Source: Acutalibacter sp. (lineage in GTDB: Bacteria; Bacillota; Clostridia; Oscillospirales; Acutalibacteraceae). From it: a DNA stretch of 64,000 nucleotides. The position numbers and the translations under genes were made by a program. How positions within the stretch are numbered: the stretch's first letter is position 1; each line of letters starts with the position of its first letter. The DNA lies in assembly GCA_020025775.1 (NCBI GenBank), contig JAHHRN010000004.1:62001-126000 (forward strand), read 5' to 3'. Below the pieces are notes generated by a model. It was given only the letters and a program-made list of their open reading frames with translations, was not told the origin of the DNA and did not search any database. Shown in pieces: positions 34,412 to 43,013 of this stretch.

Positions 34412-35320
34412 ATGAATCCAGAACTTCAGACAAAATCCGCATTTGTCTCCATCGTCGGTAAGGCGAATGTCGGTAAATCCTCTATCTTAAACCGCCTTTT
34501 AGGCAGCAAGATTGCGATTGTTTCCGACAAGCCGCAAACCACCCGTACCAGAATTATGGGCGTTTTAACCACCGATGATGCCGTACAGCTCGTATTCACG
34601 GATACGCCCGGTTATCACAGACCGCACAACAAGCTCGGCGAGAAAATGATTCAAGCCGTCAGCGACAGCATTGCCGGTGTCGATGTTTGCATGCTCGTCA
34701 TGGATGCTTCTGCCAAGGAATTAAACGAAGCGGAAGAGGAGCTTTTAAAGAAAATCAAAGCGGAAAAATTACCGACTATTCTCGTTTTAAATAAAATCGA
34801 CCTTGTCAAGAATAAGGAAGACTTAATGCCGAAAATCGCAGAGCTCGAAAAGCTTTACGACTTTGATGAAATCATCCCTGTCAGCGCACGTGACGGCAAC
34901 GGTATGCAGGAACTTTTAGAGGTGCTCAAGCAGAAAGCCCCCGAAAGCATCCACTTCTTCCCGGATGACACCTTAACCGACCAGCCCGAACGTGTTTTGG
35001 CGGCGGAAATGATTCGTGAAAAAATGCTTAGACTCTTAGACAGAGAAGTGCCGCACGGTATCGCTGTAGCGATTGAACGTATGCACGAGCGTGAGGACAA
35101 GCCGATTATCGATATCGAAGCTACCATTTACTGCGAAAGAGAATCCCACAAGGGCATTGTCATCGGCAAAAAAGGCCAGATGCTCAAAAAAATCTCCACC
35201 TATGCACGCCAGGATATGGAACGCTTTTTTGACTGCAAGGTGAATTTGCAGTGCTGGGTCAAGGTGAAAGAGGGCTGGCGCAACCGCGAAGGCCTCATTC
35301 ACAATTTTGGTTTAGATTAA
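34412..35320 (+). CDS. era: GTPase Era
   Basis: Era binds the 3' end of 16S rRNA and helps mature the 30S subunit. The 302-residue protein has the G-domain motifs GKANVGKSS (G1, about 15-23), DTPGYHRPHNK (G3) and LNKIDL (G4), and a C-terminal KH domain with VIGKKGQMLKKI. ATG 34412 follows GGAAAGGAAAG. It lies in the conserved ybeY-dgkA-era-yqzL-recO order. Confidence 0.97.
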   Translation: MNPELQTKSAFVSIVGKANVGKSSILNRLLGSKIAIVSDKPQTTRTRIMGVLTTDDAVQLVFTDTPGYHRPHNKLGEKMIQAVSDSIAGVDVCMLVMDASAKELNEAEEELLKKIKAEKLPTILVLNKIDLVKNKEDLMPKIAELEKLYDFDEIIPVSARDGNGMQELLEVLKQKAPESIHFFPDDTLTDQPERVLAAEMIREKMLRLLDREVPHGIAVAIERMHEREDKPIIDIEATIYCERESHKGIVIGKKGQMLKKISTYARQDMERFFDCKVNLQCWVKVKEGWRNREGLIHNFGLD

Positions 35321-35383
35321 CAAGGATATTTTCCGTAAAACGTCGCATCTTAAAAATAGAATTGTTTTTAAGGCGGCGAGAAG

Positions 35384-35560
35384 ATGGAAAACAAATACTG
35401 GAATCTTTTTGAAAAGAGCGGTAAGGTAGGCGATTATTTAGCCTTTTGCGAGGCGAGAAATGCGCAGAACGCCGCTCTTTCTTTGAATGGAAATAACGCC
35501 TATGAAGAGAACGACCAAGGGTCTCATATTGAAAGAACAGAATATCGGGGAGCGCGATAA
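35384..35560 (+). CDS. YqzL-like small protein
   Basis: A 58-codon gene lies in the era-recO gap. It starts ATG 35384 after GGCGGCGAG and begins MENKYWNLFEKSGKVGDYLAF, which resembles the small YqzL protein found at this exact place in Bacillus. The first 27 residues are the recognisable part. The rest runs into the recO gene in another frame, overlapping it by 59 bases. Function is unknown. It is too short for statistics to prove it, so the call rests on position, ribosome site and likeness. Confidence 0.62.
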   Translation: MENKYWNLFEKSGKVGDYLAFCEARNAQNAALSLNGNNAYEENDQGSHIERTEYRGAR

Positions 35561-36245
35561 GCTCGTCACCGTTCTTACGGCGGATTTCGGCGTGATGCGT
35601 GCCTTTGTGCGCGGTGCAAAATCCGTAAAAAGCCGCAAGGGGAGTGCCACAACCAAGCTTTGCTATGCGAAATTCAGCTTTTATGCCGGCAAGGATGCCT
35701 ATGTGATTGATGAAGCACAAAGCATCGAAATGTTTTTCGGCCTGCGCGACAGCATCGACAAATTAGCCCTAGCCGAATACTTTCTGGAGCTGGGACTGGT
35801 ATTCGCTCCCGAAGAAGAGGATGCCACCGAGATTTTGCGCGTACTTTTAAATTCGCTTTATATGCTCGCGAATGACAAGCGCCCGCTACCGATGCTCAAG
35901 GCTTTAACTGAGCTGCGCCTCATGACCCTCAGCGGCTATGCACCGAACCTTGTGGCTTGCGACCGCTGCGGTGCTTTCGAGAGCGACCCTATGTATTTTA
36001 ATTTGGACGGCGTTCTCTACTGCGACAAGTGTGCCGACGAAAATGCGCTTTTGGCCTTGCCTCTGCCGCTCGTCAGCGCGATGCGCCACATCGTTTTTGC
36101 CAAACTCGAGATTCTTTATAATTTTAAATTGGATGATGCTCTTTTAGAGGAGCTTTCCTATATTACGGAGCAGTATTTGCTCCACCACACCGGCTACCGT
36201 TTTAAAACATTGCAATTTTATCATTCTGTTGAAGAATTAGGATAA
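35502..36245 (+). CDS. recO: DNA repair protein RecO
   Basis: RecO loads RecA with RecR in recombination repair. The 247-residue protein starts with the OB-fold (TTKGLILKEQNIGERDKLVTVLTADFGVM), has a helical middle and a four-Cys zinc site (CDRCGAF, YCDKCAD at about 151-173). ATG 35502 is preferred to an in-frame ATG at 35487, which has no ribosome site. It is followed by mutS2 after 10 bases. Confidence 0.94.
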   Translation: MKRTTKGLILKEQNIGERDKLVTVLTADFGVMRAFVRGAKSVKSRKGSATTKLCYAKFSFYAGKDAYVIDEAQSIEMFFGLRDSIDKLALAEYFLELGLVFAPEEEDATEILRVLLNSLYMLANDKRPLPMLKALTELRLMTLSGYAPNLVACDRCGAFESDPMYFNLDGVLYCDKCADENALLALPLPLVSAMRHIVFAKLEILYNFKLDDALLEELSYITEQYLLHHTGYRFKTLQFYHSVEELG

Positions 36246-36255
36246 GGTACTACAT

Positions 36256-38640
36256 ATGAACAGACACGCAGAAAACTTAGAACTACCGAAAATTTTAGAA
36301 AAGCTGGCGGATTTGACCGCGTGCGAAGATGCTAAGGAAGCGGCACTGGCGCTTACCCCCGAAACCGACTTTTTCGAGGTGGAAAAGCATTTGGCCGAAA
36401 CCGAAAGCGCGCATATTTTAATTGCGAAATTCGGCGCACCGTCCTTCGGCGGCCTCATCAACGTCAATAATCCGCTCCACAGAGCGCAGGCAGGCAGTAC
36501 GCTTTCCATGCGTTCTCTTTTGGATATTGCGGCAACACTTCGTGTAATTCGCGGCATTTGCAGTTGGAAAGAGAAAAGTGCGCTCGTGGAAACCGAGCTT
36601 GACGAGCTTTTCTCCGATCTTTGCCCCAATAAATATTTAGAAGAAAAAATCGAAACGGCGATTCTTTCCGACGATGAGATGTCCGATAACGCCTCTCCAG
36701 AACTCAAACGTATTCGTCGTCAGATGAAGGCACAGGATGCACGTATTCGTGAAAAACTCGATTCCATGCTTCGTTCTGCCGCTTATAAGGACAGCTTGCA
36801 GGATGCGATTGTCACCCAAAGAAACGGACGTTTCGTTGTGCCGGTCAAGAGCGAACGCCGCTCCGAAATTCAAGGTATGGTGCATGATACCTCCGGCAGT
36901 GGTGCAACCGTGTTTATCGAGCCTGCCTTCATTGTCGAAGCGAATAATGAAATCAAGGTGCTCGAAAGCAAGGAGCGCGACGAAATCGACCGCATTTTGA
37001 CCGAGCTTTCCGCCGAAGCCGGCGAATTTTATGACAGCATTAAGCGAAGCTACGAAGCGGCGGTTGCACTCAACCTGATTTTTGCTAAAGCACAGCTTGC
37101 CTATGCTATGAAAGCCTCCAAGCCCGTGATGAATACACGCGGTGAAATCGAGCTTAAAAAGGCAAGACATCCGCTTTTGAATCCGAAAACCGCTGTGCCG
37201 ATTGACATTCGCCTCGGCGCAGAGTTTGACGTGCTGATGATTACCGGCCCCAACACCGGCGGTAAAACGGTATCCATTAAAACCCTCGGTCTTTTAACAC
37301 TCATGGCACTTTGCGGCTTGTATATTCCTGCCGCAGAGGGGAGCAAGGTCGCGATATTCCAAAAGGTACTTTGCGACATCGGCGATGAGCAGAGCATCGA
37401 GCAATCCCTTTCCACCTTCTCGGCACATATGACCAATATTGTTTCGATTGATGCCGAAACCGATAATCACACCTTAGTACTCATCGATGAGCTGGGCGCA
37501 GGCACCGACCCCGTAGAGGGTGCGGCGCTCGCGATTGCGATTATCGAAGCCTTGAAGCAAAAGGGTGCCAAGGTGGCGGCAACCACCCACTATTCCGAGC
37601 TGAAAACCTACGCCTTACATACAGACCGCGTAGAAAATGCTTCCTGTGCGTTTGATGTGGAAACCCTTCGCCCGACCTATAAGCTTTTAATCGGTACACC
37701 CGGTCGCTCCAATGCATTTGCGATTTCCGAGCATTTAGGACTGCGCACCGAGGTGATTACCGCGGCAAAGCAGTTCATTTCCGATGAAAACCAGCGCTTT
37801 GAGGATGTTGTAGATGCTCTCGAAAGTGCCAGAGCGGAAATGGAAAAAGAAAAAGAAAAAACGCTCCAGATGCAGGAAGACATGGATGCGATTAAAAAGG
37901 CATCCGAGGAAAAGCTCAAGGAAGCCGAAGAAAAGGGCGAAAAAATCAAAGCTCGTGCCGAACTCGAAGCCAAAAACTTGGTCGAGCAGGCGAAACGTGC
38001 GGCAAATTCGCTTCTCTTAGAAGTAGAACGCCTCAAAAAAGAACAAAAGAAAGAAAAGAATGCCGCTGAAATGGCTAGAAAAGCCAAATCTGCGATGAAG
38101 TCACATTTCAATAAATTAGATGATTTAACTGCAGAAACCATTGGCATCGAAAGCGACGGCGAATACAAGCTGCCGCGCCCCTTACAAATCGGGGATAATA
38201 TTCTCATTATGACCCTCGGTACGAACGGCACGGTCCTTTCGCTTCCCGATGATAAGGGCGCACTCGAGGTGCGAAGCGGTGCGCTTAAAATGAAAGTGCA
38301 GCTTGACGAAGTGCGTCTGCTTTCCAATAATCAAGCGAAGAAAACCGGTCCGCGCCGTGCCGCTGTAACGCAAAAACGCGAAAGAACCTTCCAAAAGGCA
38401 GAGCTTTCCGTAGATTTGCGCGGCAAAAACGTGGAAGAAGCACTTCTGGATTTAGATATGTTTATTGATTCTTCCGTGCGTTCAGGTCTTTCCGAAATTA
38501 CGATTGTACACGGCAAGGGTACGGGCGTTCTGCGCAAAGCTGTGGGTGAGCATTTGAAACGTCATCCCAATATCCGCACCTACCGTCTCGGCGTATACGG
38601 CGAGGGCGAGGACGGCGTCACGATTGCCGAGCTCAAGTAA
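36256..38640 (+). CDS. mutS2: MutS2 (RqcU-type) ATPase with Smr domain
   Basis: The 794-residue protein lacks the mismatch-reading domains of MutS. It has a core/clamp region, the ATPase with Walker A GPNTGGKTVS near 331-340 and DELGAGTDP, a long Glu/Lys coiled coil (about 515-630), a KOW-like segment and a C-terminal Smr domain with VDLRGKNVEEALLDLD and HGKGTGVLR. Bacillus MutS2 suppresses recombination in some species and splits collided ribosomes in others; both roles remain possible. Confidence 0.95.
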   Translation: MNRHAENLELPKILEKLADLTACEDAKEAALALTPETDFFEVEKHLAETESAHILIAKFGAPSFGGLINVNNPLHRAQAGSTLSMRSLLDIAATLRVIRGICSWKEKSALVETELDELFSDLCPNKYLEEKIETAILSDDEMSDNASPELKRIRRQMKAQDARIREKLDSMLRSAAYKDSLQDAIVTQRNGRFVVPVKSERRSEIQGMVHDTSGSGATVFIEPAFIVEANNEIKVLESKERDEIDRILTELSAEAGEFYDSIKRSYEAAVALNLIFAKAQLAYAMKASKPVMNTRGEIELKKARHPLLNPKTAVPIDIRLGAEFDVLMITGPNTGGKTVSIKTLGLLTLMALCGLYIPAAEGSKVAIFQKVLCDIGDEQSIEQSLSTFSAHMTNIVSIDAETDNHTLVLIDELGAGTDPVEGAALAIAIIEALKQKGAKVAATTHYSELKTYALHTDRVENASCAFDVETLRPTYKLLIGTPGRSNAFAISEHLGLRTEVITAAKQFISDENQRFEDVVDALESARAEMEKEKEKTLQMQEDMDAIKKASEEKLKEAEEKGEKIKARAELEAKNLVEQAKRAANSLLLEVERLKKEQKKEKNAAEMARKAKSAMKSHFNKLDDLTAETIGIESDGEYKLPRPLQIGDNILIMTLGTNGTVLSLPDDKGALEVRSGALKMKVQLDEVRLLSNNQAKKTGPRRAAVTQKRERTFQKAELSVDLRGKNVEEALLDLDMFIDSSVRSGLSEITIVHGKGTGVLRKAVGEHLKRHPNIRTYRLGVYGEGEDGVTIAELK

Positions 38641-38647
38641 TTTGCGG

Positions 38648-38676
38648 TTGCAATGTGCAGAGCTTTATGGTAAAAT
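38648..38676 (+). promoter_or_regulatory. Promoter of the lipoprotein gene
   Basis: TTGCAA at 38648-38653 and TAAAAT at 38671-38676 have a 17-bp spacer, 61 bases before the start codon. Confidence 0.6.
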
Positions 38677-38737
38677 AATAGCAATCACGTAGAAAATAGC
38701 TGTAAAACCGGAAAACTTTACAGCGTGGAGGGTATCT

Positions 38738-39166
38738 ATGAATAAAAAACTGATGGCTGTTGCAATGGCTGTTGTTCTGCTTTCCTTCGTTTTCGCTTCC
38801 TGCGGAAAGAAAGAAAACTTTAAAGCGGAAGAAACCAGAGTCTATGAACCGATTGAGTTTATTACCAACGAAAACGGCGACAAGTTCATTCAAAATAAAT
38901 TCGGCGATTTAATCCCTGTAACCACAGGCAAAGACGGCTCTATGGAATTGATTGATGACCTTTACACCAAGCCCAAAGAGCAGGCAGATAAAGAAAAAGA
39001 AGAAATGGAAAAAGAAGAGGGCAAGCACCAGAATCCTGAAAATCAAACGCCCGAAAATCAAACGCCTGAAAATAATACACCTCAAACGCCGGACAGTGAA
39101 GACGGTATCCAAATCTTAGACAAAGAACCGGCAAACGATGACGGCTATGCGCATGTGGTTTGGTAA
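38738..39166 (+). CDS. Small lipoprotein with acidic, Pro/Asn-rich tail
   Basis: The 142-residue protein has a lipoprotein signal: basic start, hydrophobic core and lipobox VFASC with the modified Cys22. The mature part has a short folded-looking segment (about 30-75) and then a disordered tail with a Lys/Glu run and a repeat of PENQT/PENNT/PQTP units (about 101-118), ending in a hydrophobic HVVW. No known family is recognised. It is transcribed from its own promoter just upstream of the ylxM-ffh operon. It may be a cell-surface anchor or spacer protein. Confidence 0.72.
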   Translation: MNKKLMAVAMAVVLLSFVFASCGKKENFKAEETRVYEPIEFITNENGDKFIQNKFGDLIPVTTGKDGSMELIDDLYTKPKEQADKEKEEMEKEEGKHQNPENQTPENQTPENNTPQTPDSEDGIQILDKEPANDDGYAHVVW

Positions 39167-39199
39167 GGCTTTTTCCTTGTAAAAGCTTAAAATTTTCCC

Positions 39200-39228
39200 T
39201 TGACAATTTTATAAAAGTTTAGTATAAT
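39200..39228 (+). promoter_or_regulatory. Perfect consensus promoter of ylxM-ffh
   Basis: TTGACA at 39200-39205 and TATAAT at 39223-39228 match sigma-A consensus in all 12 bases with the optimal 17-bp spacer. The expected start, near 39235, falls inside the hairpin described next. Confidence 0.88.
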
Positions 39229-39232
39229 ATCT

Positions 39233-39266
39233 CCCTGTAAAGTGCTCTGCTTTACAGGGATTTTTT
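39233..39266 (+). terminator. Terminator-like hairpin at the 5' end of the ylxM-ffh mRNA
   Basis: CCCTGTAAAG and CTTTACAGGG form a perfect 10-bp stem with a 7-nt loop, then A and six T residues. It lies between the lipoprotein stop and ylxM. It can end the lipoprotein transcript, but it also sits at about -2 to +32 of the ylxM promoter, so it may act as an attenuator or a protective 5' stem. Confidence 0.8.
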
Positions 39267-39285
39267 GAAAGAGAAGGTGAAAAGG

Positions 39286-39648
39286 TTGGCAGCAAACGTA
39301 GAAATCACAATTTTGCTCGATTATTACGGCGAAATGCTTACAGAGAAGCAGCGTAATTTCTTAAACTATTATTATAATGACGATCTCTCTCTTTCCGAAA
39401 TCGCAGAAAACGAAGGTATCACGAGACAGGGCGTCCGTGATGCAATTAAGCGTGCAGAAGCGCTTTTGTATGATATGGAAGAAAAGCTGGGCTTTGCGAA
39501 GCGCTTAGACAATATTAAAGCGCGTTTGACGGAAATCATGGAATGTGCCGATTATATCAATGCATATAATTTGGAACATGAGCTTTCTCGCGAAATCAAC
39601 GAGAAAACCGTCAACATTAAGTCCTTAGTTTTGGATATTATGGAGTAA
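39286..39648 (+). CDS. ylxM: YlxM-family DNA-binding protein (SRP operon)
   Basis: The 120-residue protein is a UPF0122/YlxM member: LLDYYGEMLTEKQRNFLNYYYNDDLSLSEIAENEGITRQGVRDAIKRAEALLYDMEEKLG, a sigma-region-4-like helix-turn-helix. In streptococci the homologue modulates the SRP pathway. TTG 39286 is chosen with AAGG at 39274-39277 upstream; a TTG at 39265 lies in the terminator T tract. It is followed by ffh after 15 bases, the standard pair. Confidence 0.94.
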   Translation: MAANVEITILLDYYGEMLTEKQRNFLNYYYNDDLSLSEIAENEGITRQGVRDAIKRAEALLYDMEEKLGFAKRLDNIKARLTEIMECADYINAYNLEHELSREINEKTVNIKSLVLDIME

Positions 39649-39663
39649 AGGAAGCAGTTCAGA

Positions 39664-41004
39664 ATGGCGTTTGAAGGTTTATCCGATAAACTCGAAGCCG
39701 CGTTTAAACGGCTTCGTAGCAAAGGCAGCCTCAACGAAAGCGATGTAAAAGAAGCAATGCGCGAAGTGCGCCTCGCTCTTTTGGAAGCGGACGTTAACTA
39801 CAAGGTTGCAAAAGACTTTACCAATAAAGTTACAGAACGTGCCATCGGTGCGCAGGTTATGGAAAGCTTAACCCCCGCGCAAATGGTTATTAAAATCGTA
39901 AACGAAGAACTGACGGCACTCATGGGCGGCTCGGGTAGCCGACTTGCCTATGCTTCGCATCCGCCCACAATCGTTATGATGTGCGGCTTGCAGGGTTCTG
40001 GTAAAACCACCCACTGTGCGAAGATTGCCAACAAGCTCAAAAAAGAGGGCCACAGACCCTTGCTCGTTGCCTGCGACGTCTATCGTCCTGCGGCTATCAA
40101 GCAGTTGCAGGTTGTCGGTGAGCAGGTAGATGTTCCCGTTTTTGAAATGGGTCAAATCGACCCTGTGGAGATTGCGACAAATGCAATCCGCCATGCGAAA
40201 GATCACGGCTATGACTATGTCTTTATTGATACAGCCGGCCGTCTTCATATTGACGAAGTCCTCATGGACGAACTCAAAAACGTCAAAGCCGCGGTTCACC
40301 CGCACGAAATCCTCTTGGTTGTCGATGCGATGACCGGTCAGGATGCTGTAACGGTAGCCTCTGCGTTTGACGAAGCTCTCGGTATTGACGGTCTTGTGCT
40401 TACCAAGATGGACGGTGATACCAGAGGTGGTGCGGCGCTTTCCGCAAGAGCCGTTACCGGTAAACCGATTAAATTCGTCGGTATGGGTGAAAAGCTCGAC
40501 GAGCTCGATTACTTCTATCCCGACAGAATGGCTTCTCGAATCCTCGGCATGGGCGATGTGCTTTCTCTTATCGAAAAAGCCGAAAACTCCCTCGATGAAA
40601 AGAAAGCCATGGAGCTTGAAAAGAAGCTTCGCAAAAATAAATTTGACTTAAACGACCTTTTAGACCAGCTCCAGCAGGTCAGAAAGCTCGGCTCTATGAA
40701 AGATATTCTTTCCATGCTTCCGGGTATCGGCAACAAAATCCGTGATGTTGATATCGACGAAAAGCAGTTCGACAGGGTGCAGGCAATTATCTATTCCATG
40801 ACTCCCGAAGAGCGTAGACGTCCCGAGCTGATCAACCCGTCCAGAAAGCGCAGAATCGCCGCCGGATGCGGTATGAAGGTTGAGGACGTTAATAAGCTGT
40901 TGAACCAGCATAAGCAAATGCTGAAAATGTTTAAACAGCTTAATTCCAAAGGCGCCAAACGCCGTATGAGCCGCATGGGCAATTTCGGTCAGTTCGGCAT
41001 GTAA
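39664..41004 (+). CDS. ffh: Signal recognition particle protein Ffh
   Basis: Ffh binds signal peptides and SRP RNA and targets nascent membrane proteins to FtsY. The 446-residue GTPase has the N domain, G1 GLQGSGKTT near 108-116, DTAGRLH, TKMDGDTRGG, and a Met-containing M domain whose C-terminus runs KGAKRRMSRMGNFGQFGM. Length is normal. It is part of ylxM-ffh-rpsP-khpA. Confidence 0.97.
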   Translation: MAFEGLSDKLEAAFKRLRSKGSLNESDVKEAMREVRLALLEADVNYKVAKDFTNKVTERAIGAQVMESLTPAQMVIKIVNEELTALMGGSGSRLAYASHPPTIVMMCGLQGSGKTTHCAKIANKLKKEGHRPLLVACDVYRPAAIKQLQVVGEQVDVPVFEMGQIDPVEIATNAIRHAKDHGYDYVFIDTAGRLHIDEVLMDELKNVKAAVHPHEILLVVDAMTGQDAVTVASAFDEALGIDGLVLTKMDGDTRGGAALSARAVTGKPIKFVGMGEKLDELDYFYPDRMASRILGMGDVLSLIEKAENSLDEKKAMELEKKLRKNKFDLNDLLDQLQQVRKLGSMKDILSMLPGIGNKIRDVDIDEKQFDRVQAIIYSMTPEERRRPELINPSRKRRIAAGCGMKVEDVNKLLNQHKQMLKMFKQLNSKGAKRRMSRMGNFGQFGM

Positions 41005-41077
41005 TTCTTTTTGATTCCAGCACTACAAAGTGATTGGTATATATTTTAAATTTTCAACATATATGGAGGAAAAAACA

Positions 41078-41323
41078 ATGGCAGTAAAAATCAGATTGCG
41101 CCGCATGGGCGCTAAGAGAGCACCTTTCTATCGTGTAGTTGTAGCAGATTCTAAGTCCCCGAGAGACGGTAAGTTCATCGAAGAACTCGGTACTTATGAT
41201 CCCATGAAGAACCCCGCAGAAATCAAGATTGATGCTGAAAAGGCAGCAAAGTGGATTCAGAACGGTGCTCAGCCGACCGATACCGCTAAGGCACTTTTAA
41301 AGCAGTGCGGTGCTATCAAATAA
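41078..41323 (+). CDS. rpsP: 30S ribosomal protein S16 (bS16)
   Basis: The 81-residue protein begins [31 protein letters not shown] and continues [16 protein letters not shown], the complete S16 pattern. ATG 41078 follows ATATGGAGGA; an upstream in-frame codon has no role. It lies 73 bases after ffh and 21 before khpA. Confidence 0.97.
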   Translation: MAVKIRLRRMGAKRAPFYRVVVADSKSPRDGKFIEELGTYDPMKNPAEIKIDAEKAAKWIQNGAQPTDTAKALLKQCGAIK

Positions 41324-41344
41324 GTAAAGGGAGATTCTTATAAA

Positions 41345-41578
41345 ATGGAAGAGCTTCTTTTAAACATCGCAAGAGGCCTCGTGGATGACCCGAACTCTGT
41401 CAGCATTGTAGCCGACGAGCCGGATTCCCGTGGCACGATTGTTTATCATCTTCATGTTGCTGAAGGCGACATGGGCCGTGTTATCGGTAAGCAGGGTAGA
41501 ATTGCAAAGGCAATCCGCACTGTTATGAAAGCACGTGCAACCCGCGACGGCGTTCGCGTACAGGTAGATATAGACTAA
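41345..41578 (+). CDS. khpA: KH-domain RNA-binding protein KhpA (YlqC)
   Basis: The 77-residue protein is a single KH domain with GRVIGKQGRIAKAIRTVMKA containing the GxxG loop. KhpA pairs with KhpB (Jag/EloR) and affects cell elongation and RNA metabolism in Gram-positives. ATG 41345 follows AAAGGGAG. It is placed between rpsP and rimM, where it is usually found, and a terminator hairpin follows. Confidence 0.95.
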   Translation: MEELLLNIARGLVDDPNSVSIVADEPDSRGTIVYHLHVAEGDMGRVIGKQGRIAKAIRTVMKARATRDGVRVQVDID

Positions 41579-41583
41579 ACATG

Positions 41584-41616
41584 AAGCGCACAGATTCTGT
41601 CTGTGCGCTTTCTTTT
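41584..41616 (+). terminator. Terminator inside the rpsP-khpA-rimM-trmD run
   Basis: AAGCGCACAGA and TCTGTGCGCTT form a perfect 11-bp stem with a 5-nt loop, followed by TCTTTT. It begins six bases after the khpA stop and 46 before rimM. No separate promoter is seen for rimM, so it probably lowers rather than stops downstream expression. Confidence 0.85.
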
Positions 41617-41629
41617 AACGGAGCATTTT

Positions 41630-42172
41630 ATGAAAAAAGAATTTATTGAAGTCGGCAAGGCTGTGGGTACGCACGGCGTGCGCGGCGAAGTGAAAATTGA
41701 ACCGTGGTGCGATGACGCCGCCTTTCTTTGCGGTTTTAAAACCCTATATTTGGATGAAAACGGCAAAAACGCTTTAGAGGCAACGAGACTGCGCCCCCAC
41801 AAAACACACGTGCTGGCAACGTTTCAAAATGTAGATACCATGGAAAAAGCCGAAGCTCTGCGCGGTAAGGTGTTTTACATTGCCAGAAAAGATGCCCACC
41901 TGCCCGAAGGCAAGTGGTTTATTCAGGATTTAATCGGCTGTAAAGTCGTAGATATAGACAGCGGCAAGCCCTACGGCAAAATTGCCGCCGTAATGACAGG
42001 CTCCAAAGCCAATGACGTTTGGAGCGTTGTGGGCGAGGACGGCAAGGAAACCTTGATTCCCGCCATTCCGCCGGTGATTGCCGAAACGGATATTGAAAAC
42101 GAAACTGTAAAAATCCATGCTCTCAGAGGTCTCTTTGACGGCATAGAAAGCGTGATTGAAGATGCGGATTGA
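41630..42172 (+). CDS. rimM: 16S rRNA processing protein RimM
   Basis: RimM helps assemble the 30S head around S19. The 180-residue protein has the N-domain start EFIEVGKAVGTHGVRGEVKIEPW and the PRC-barrel C-domain (about 95-175) with WFIQDLIGCKVVD and IPAIPPVIAETD. ATG 41630 follows ACGGAGC. Its end overlaps trmD by 11 bases. Confidence 0.95.
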   Translation: MKKEFIEVGKAVGTHGVRGEVKIEPWCDDAAFLCGFKTLYLDENGKNALEATRLRPHKTHVLATFQNVDTMEKAEALRGKVFYIARKDAHLPEGKWFIQDLIGCKVVDIDSGKPYGKIAAVMTGSKANDVWSVVGEDGKETLIPAIPPVIAETDIENETVKIHALRGLFDGIESVIEDAD

Positions 42173-42917
42173 TATTATGACCCTCTTTCCCGAGCTTTGT
42201 GAGTCTGTCCTCTCCGAAAGTATCATCGGCAGAGCACGTCAAAAGGAGCTTGTGGATATTCGCTGTGTCAATATTCGTGATTTTACAGAGGATAAGCACA
42301 ATCGTGTAGACGATGCCCCTTACGGCGGCGGTATGGGTATGCTCATGCAGACCCAGCCAATTTACGATTGCTTTAGGTCGCTTTACGATGCCGAAACCGA
42401 AGAAAAGCCCCACCTTATCTATATGTCGCCCCAAGGCAAAACCTTGACGCAGGCACGTGTCAAAGAGCTTGCCGAAATGCCCCATGTCGTTTTGCTTTGC
42501 GGACACTATGAGGGCGTGGATGAGCGCATCTTAGAAGAGATTGTCGATGAGGAAATCTCTATTGGTGACTACGTGCTGACCGGCGGAGAATTGCCGGCAA
42601 TGGTTGTGGCGGATTCCGTCTGCCGTATGCTGCCGGGCGTATTGCCGAATGATGAAGCCAAATCGCTCGAAAGCCATTATGACAGCTTACTGGAATATCC
42701 CCAGTATACAAGACCGCCCGAATGGCACGGCAGAAAAGTGCCCGATGTGCTTCTATCCGGGCATCACGGCAATATTGACAAGTGGAAGCGCGAGCAGTCC
42801 TTAAAAAGAACCTACGAACGTCGCCCCGACCTGTTAAATCATGCCGAGCTTTCTAAAAAGGATATTGAATATTTAAGAAAGCTGAAAGCCGAGAAAAAGG
42901 CGAAAGCAGAAAAATAA
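42162..42917 (+). CDS. trmD: tRNA (guanine-N1-)-methyltransferase TrmD
   Basis: TrmD makes m1G37 in tRNAs and prevents frameshifting. The 251-residue SPOUT enzyme has MRIDIMTLFPELCESVL, DAPYGGGMGMLMQ, the knotted region LLCGHYEGVDERI and IGDYVLTGGELPAMVV, and the C-terminal YTRPPEWHGRKVPDVLLSGHHGNI. ATG 42162 lies within rimM. It lacks a downstream rplS in this window; a terminator follows instead. Confidence 0.97.
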   Translation: MRIDIMTLFPELCESVLSESIIGRARQKELVDIRCVNIRDFTEDKHNRVDDAPYGGGMGMLMQTQPIYDCFRSLYDAETEEKPHLIYMSPQGKTLTQARVKELAEMPHVVLLCGHYEGVDERILEEIVDEEISIGDYVLTGGELPAMVVADSVCRMLPGVLPNDEAKSLESHYDSLLEYPQYTRPPEWHGRKVPDVLLSGHHGNIDKWKREQSLKRTYERRPDLLNHAELSKKDIEYLRKLKAEKKAKAEK

Positions 42918-42957
42918 AAAATGTTTTTCCTTTTGAAAATGGGAGCATAAGAAACAT

Positions 42958-42994
42958 AAAAAGAGCGGAGAGCCTTTTCGGTTCTCCGCTCTTT
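42958..42994. terminator. Terminator between convergent trmD and proC
   Basis: AAGAGCGGAGA pairs with TCTCCGCTCTT across a short CC/GG extension and TTTT loop. A-rich and T-rich flanks suggest use from both sides. Confidence 0.85.
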
Positions 42995-43013
42995 GGTGTT
43001 TGGAAGTTTACAG

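Noticed and set aside
35349..35374. Terminator after era (CTTAAAAA/TTTTTAAG stem)
   Set aside because: The stem is nearly all A-T and no clean T tract follows; read-through to yqzL-recO is expected.
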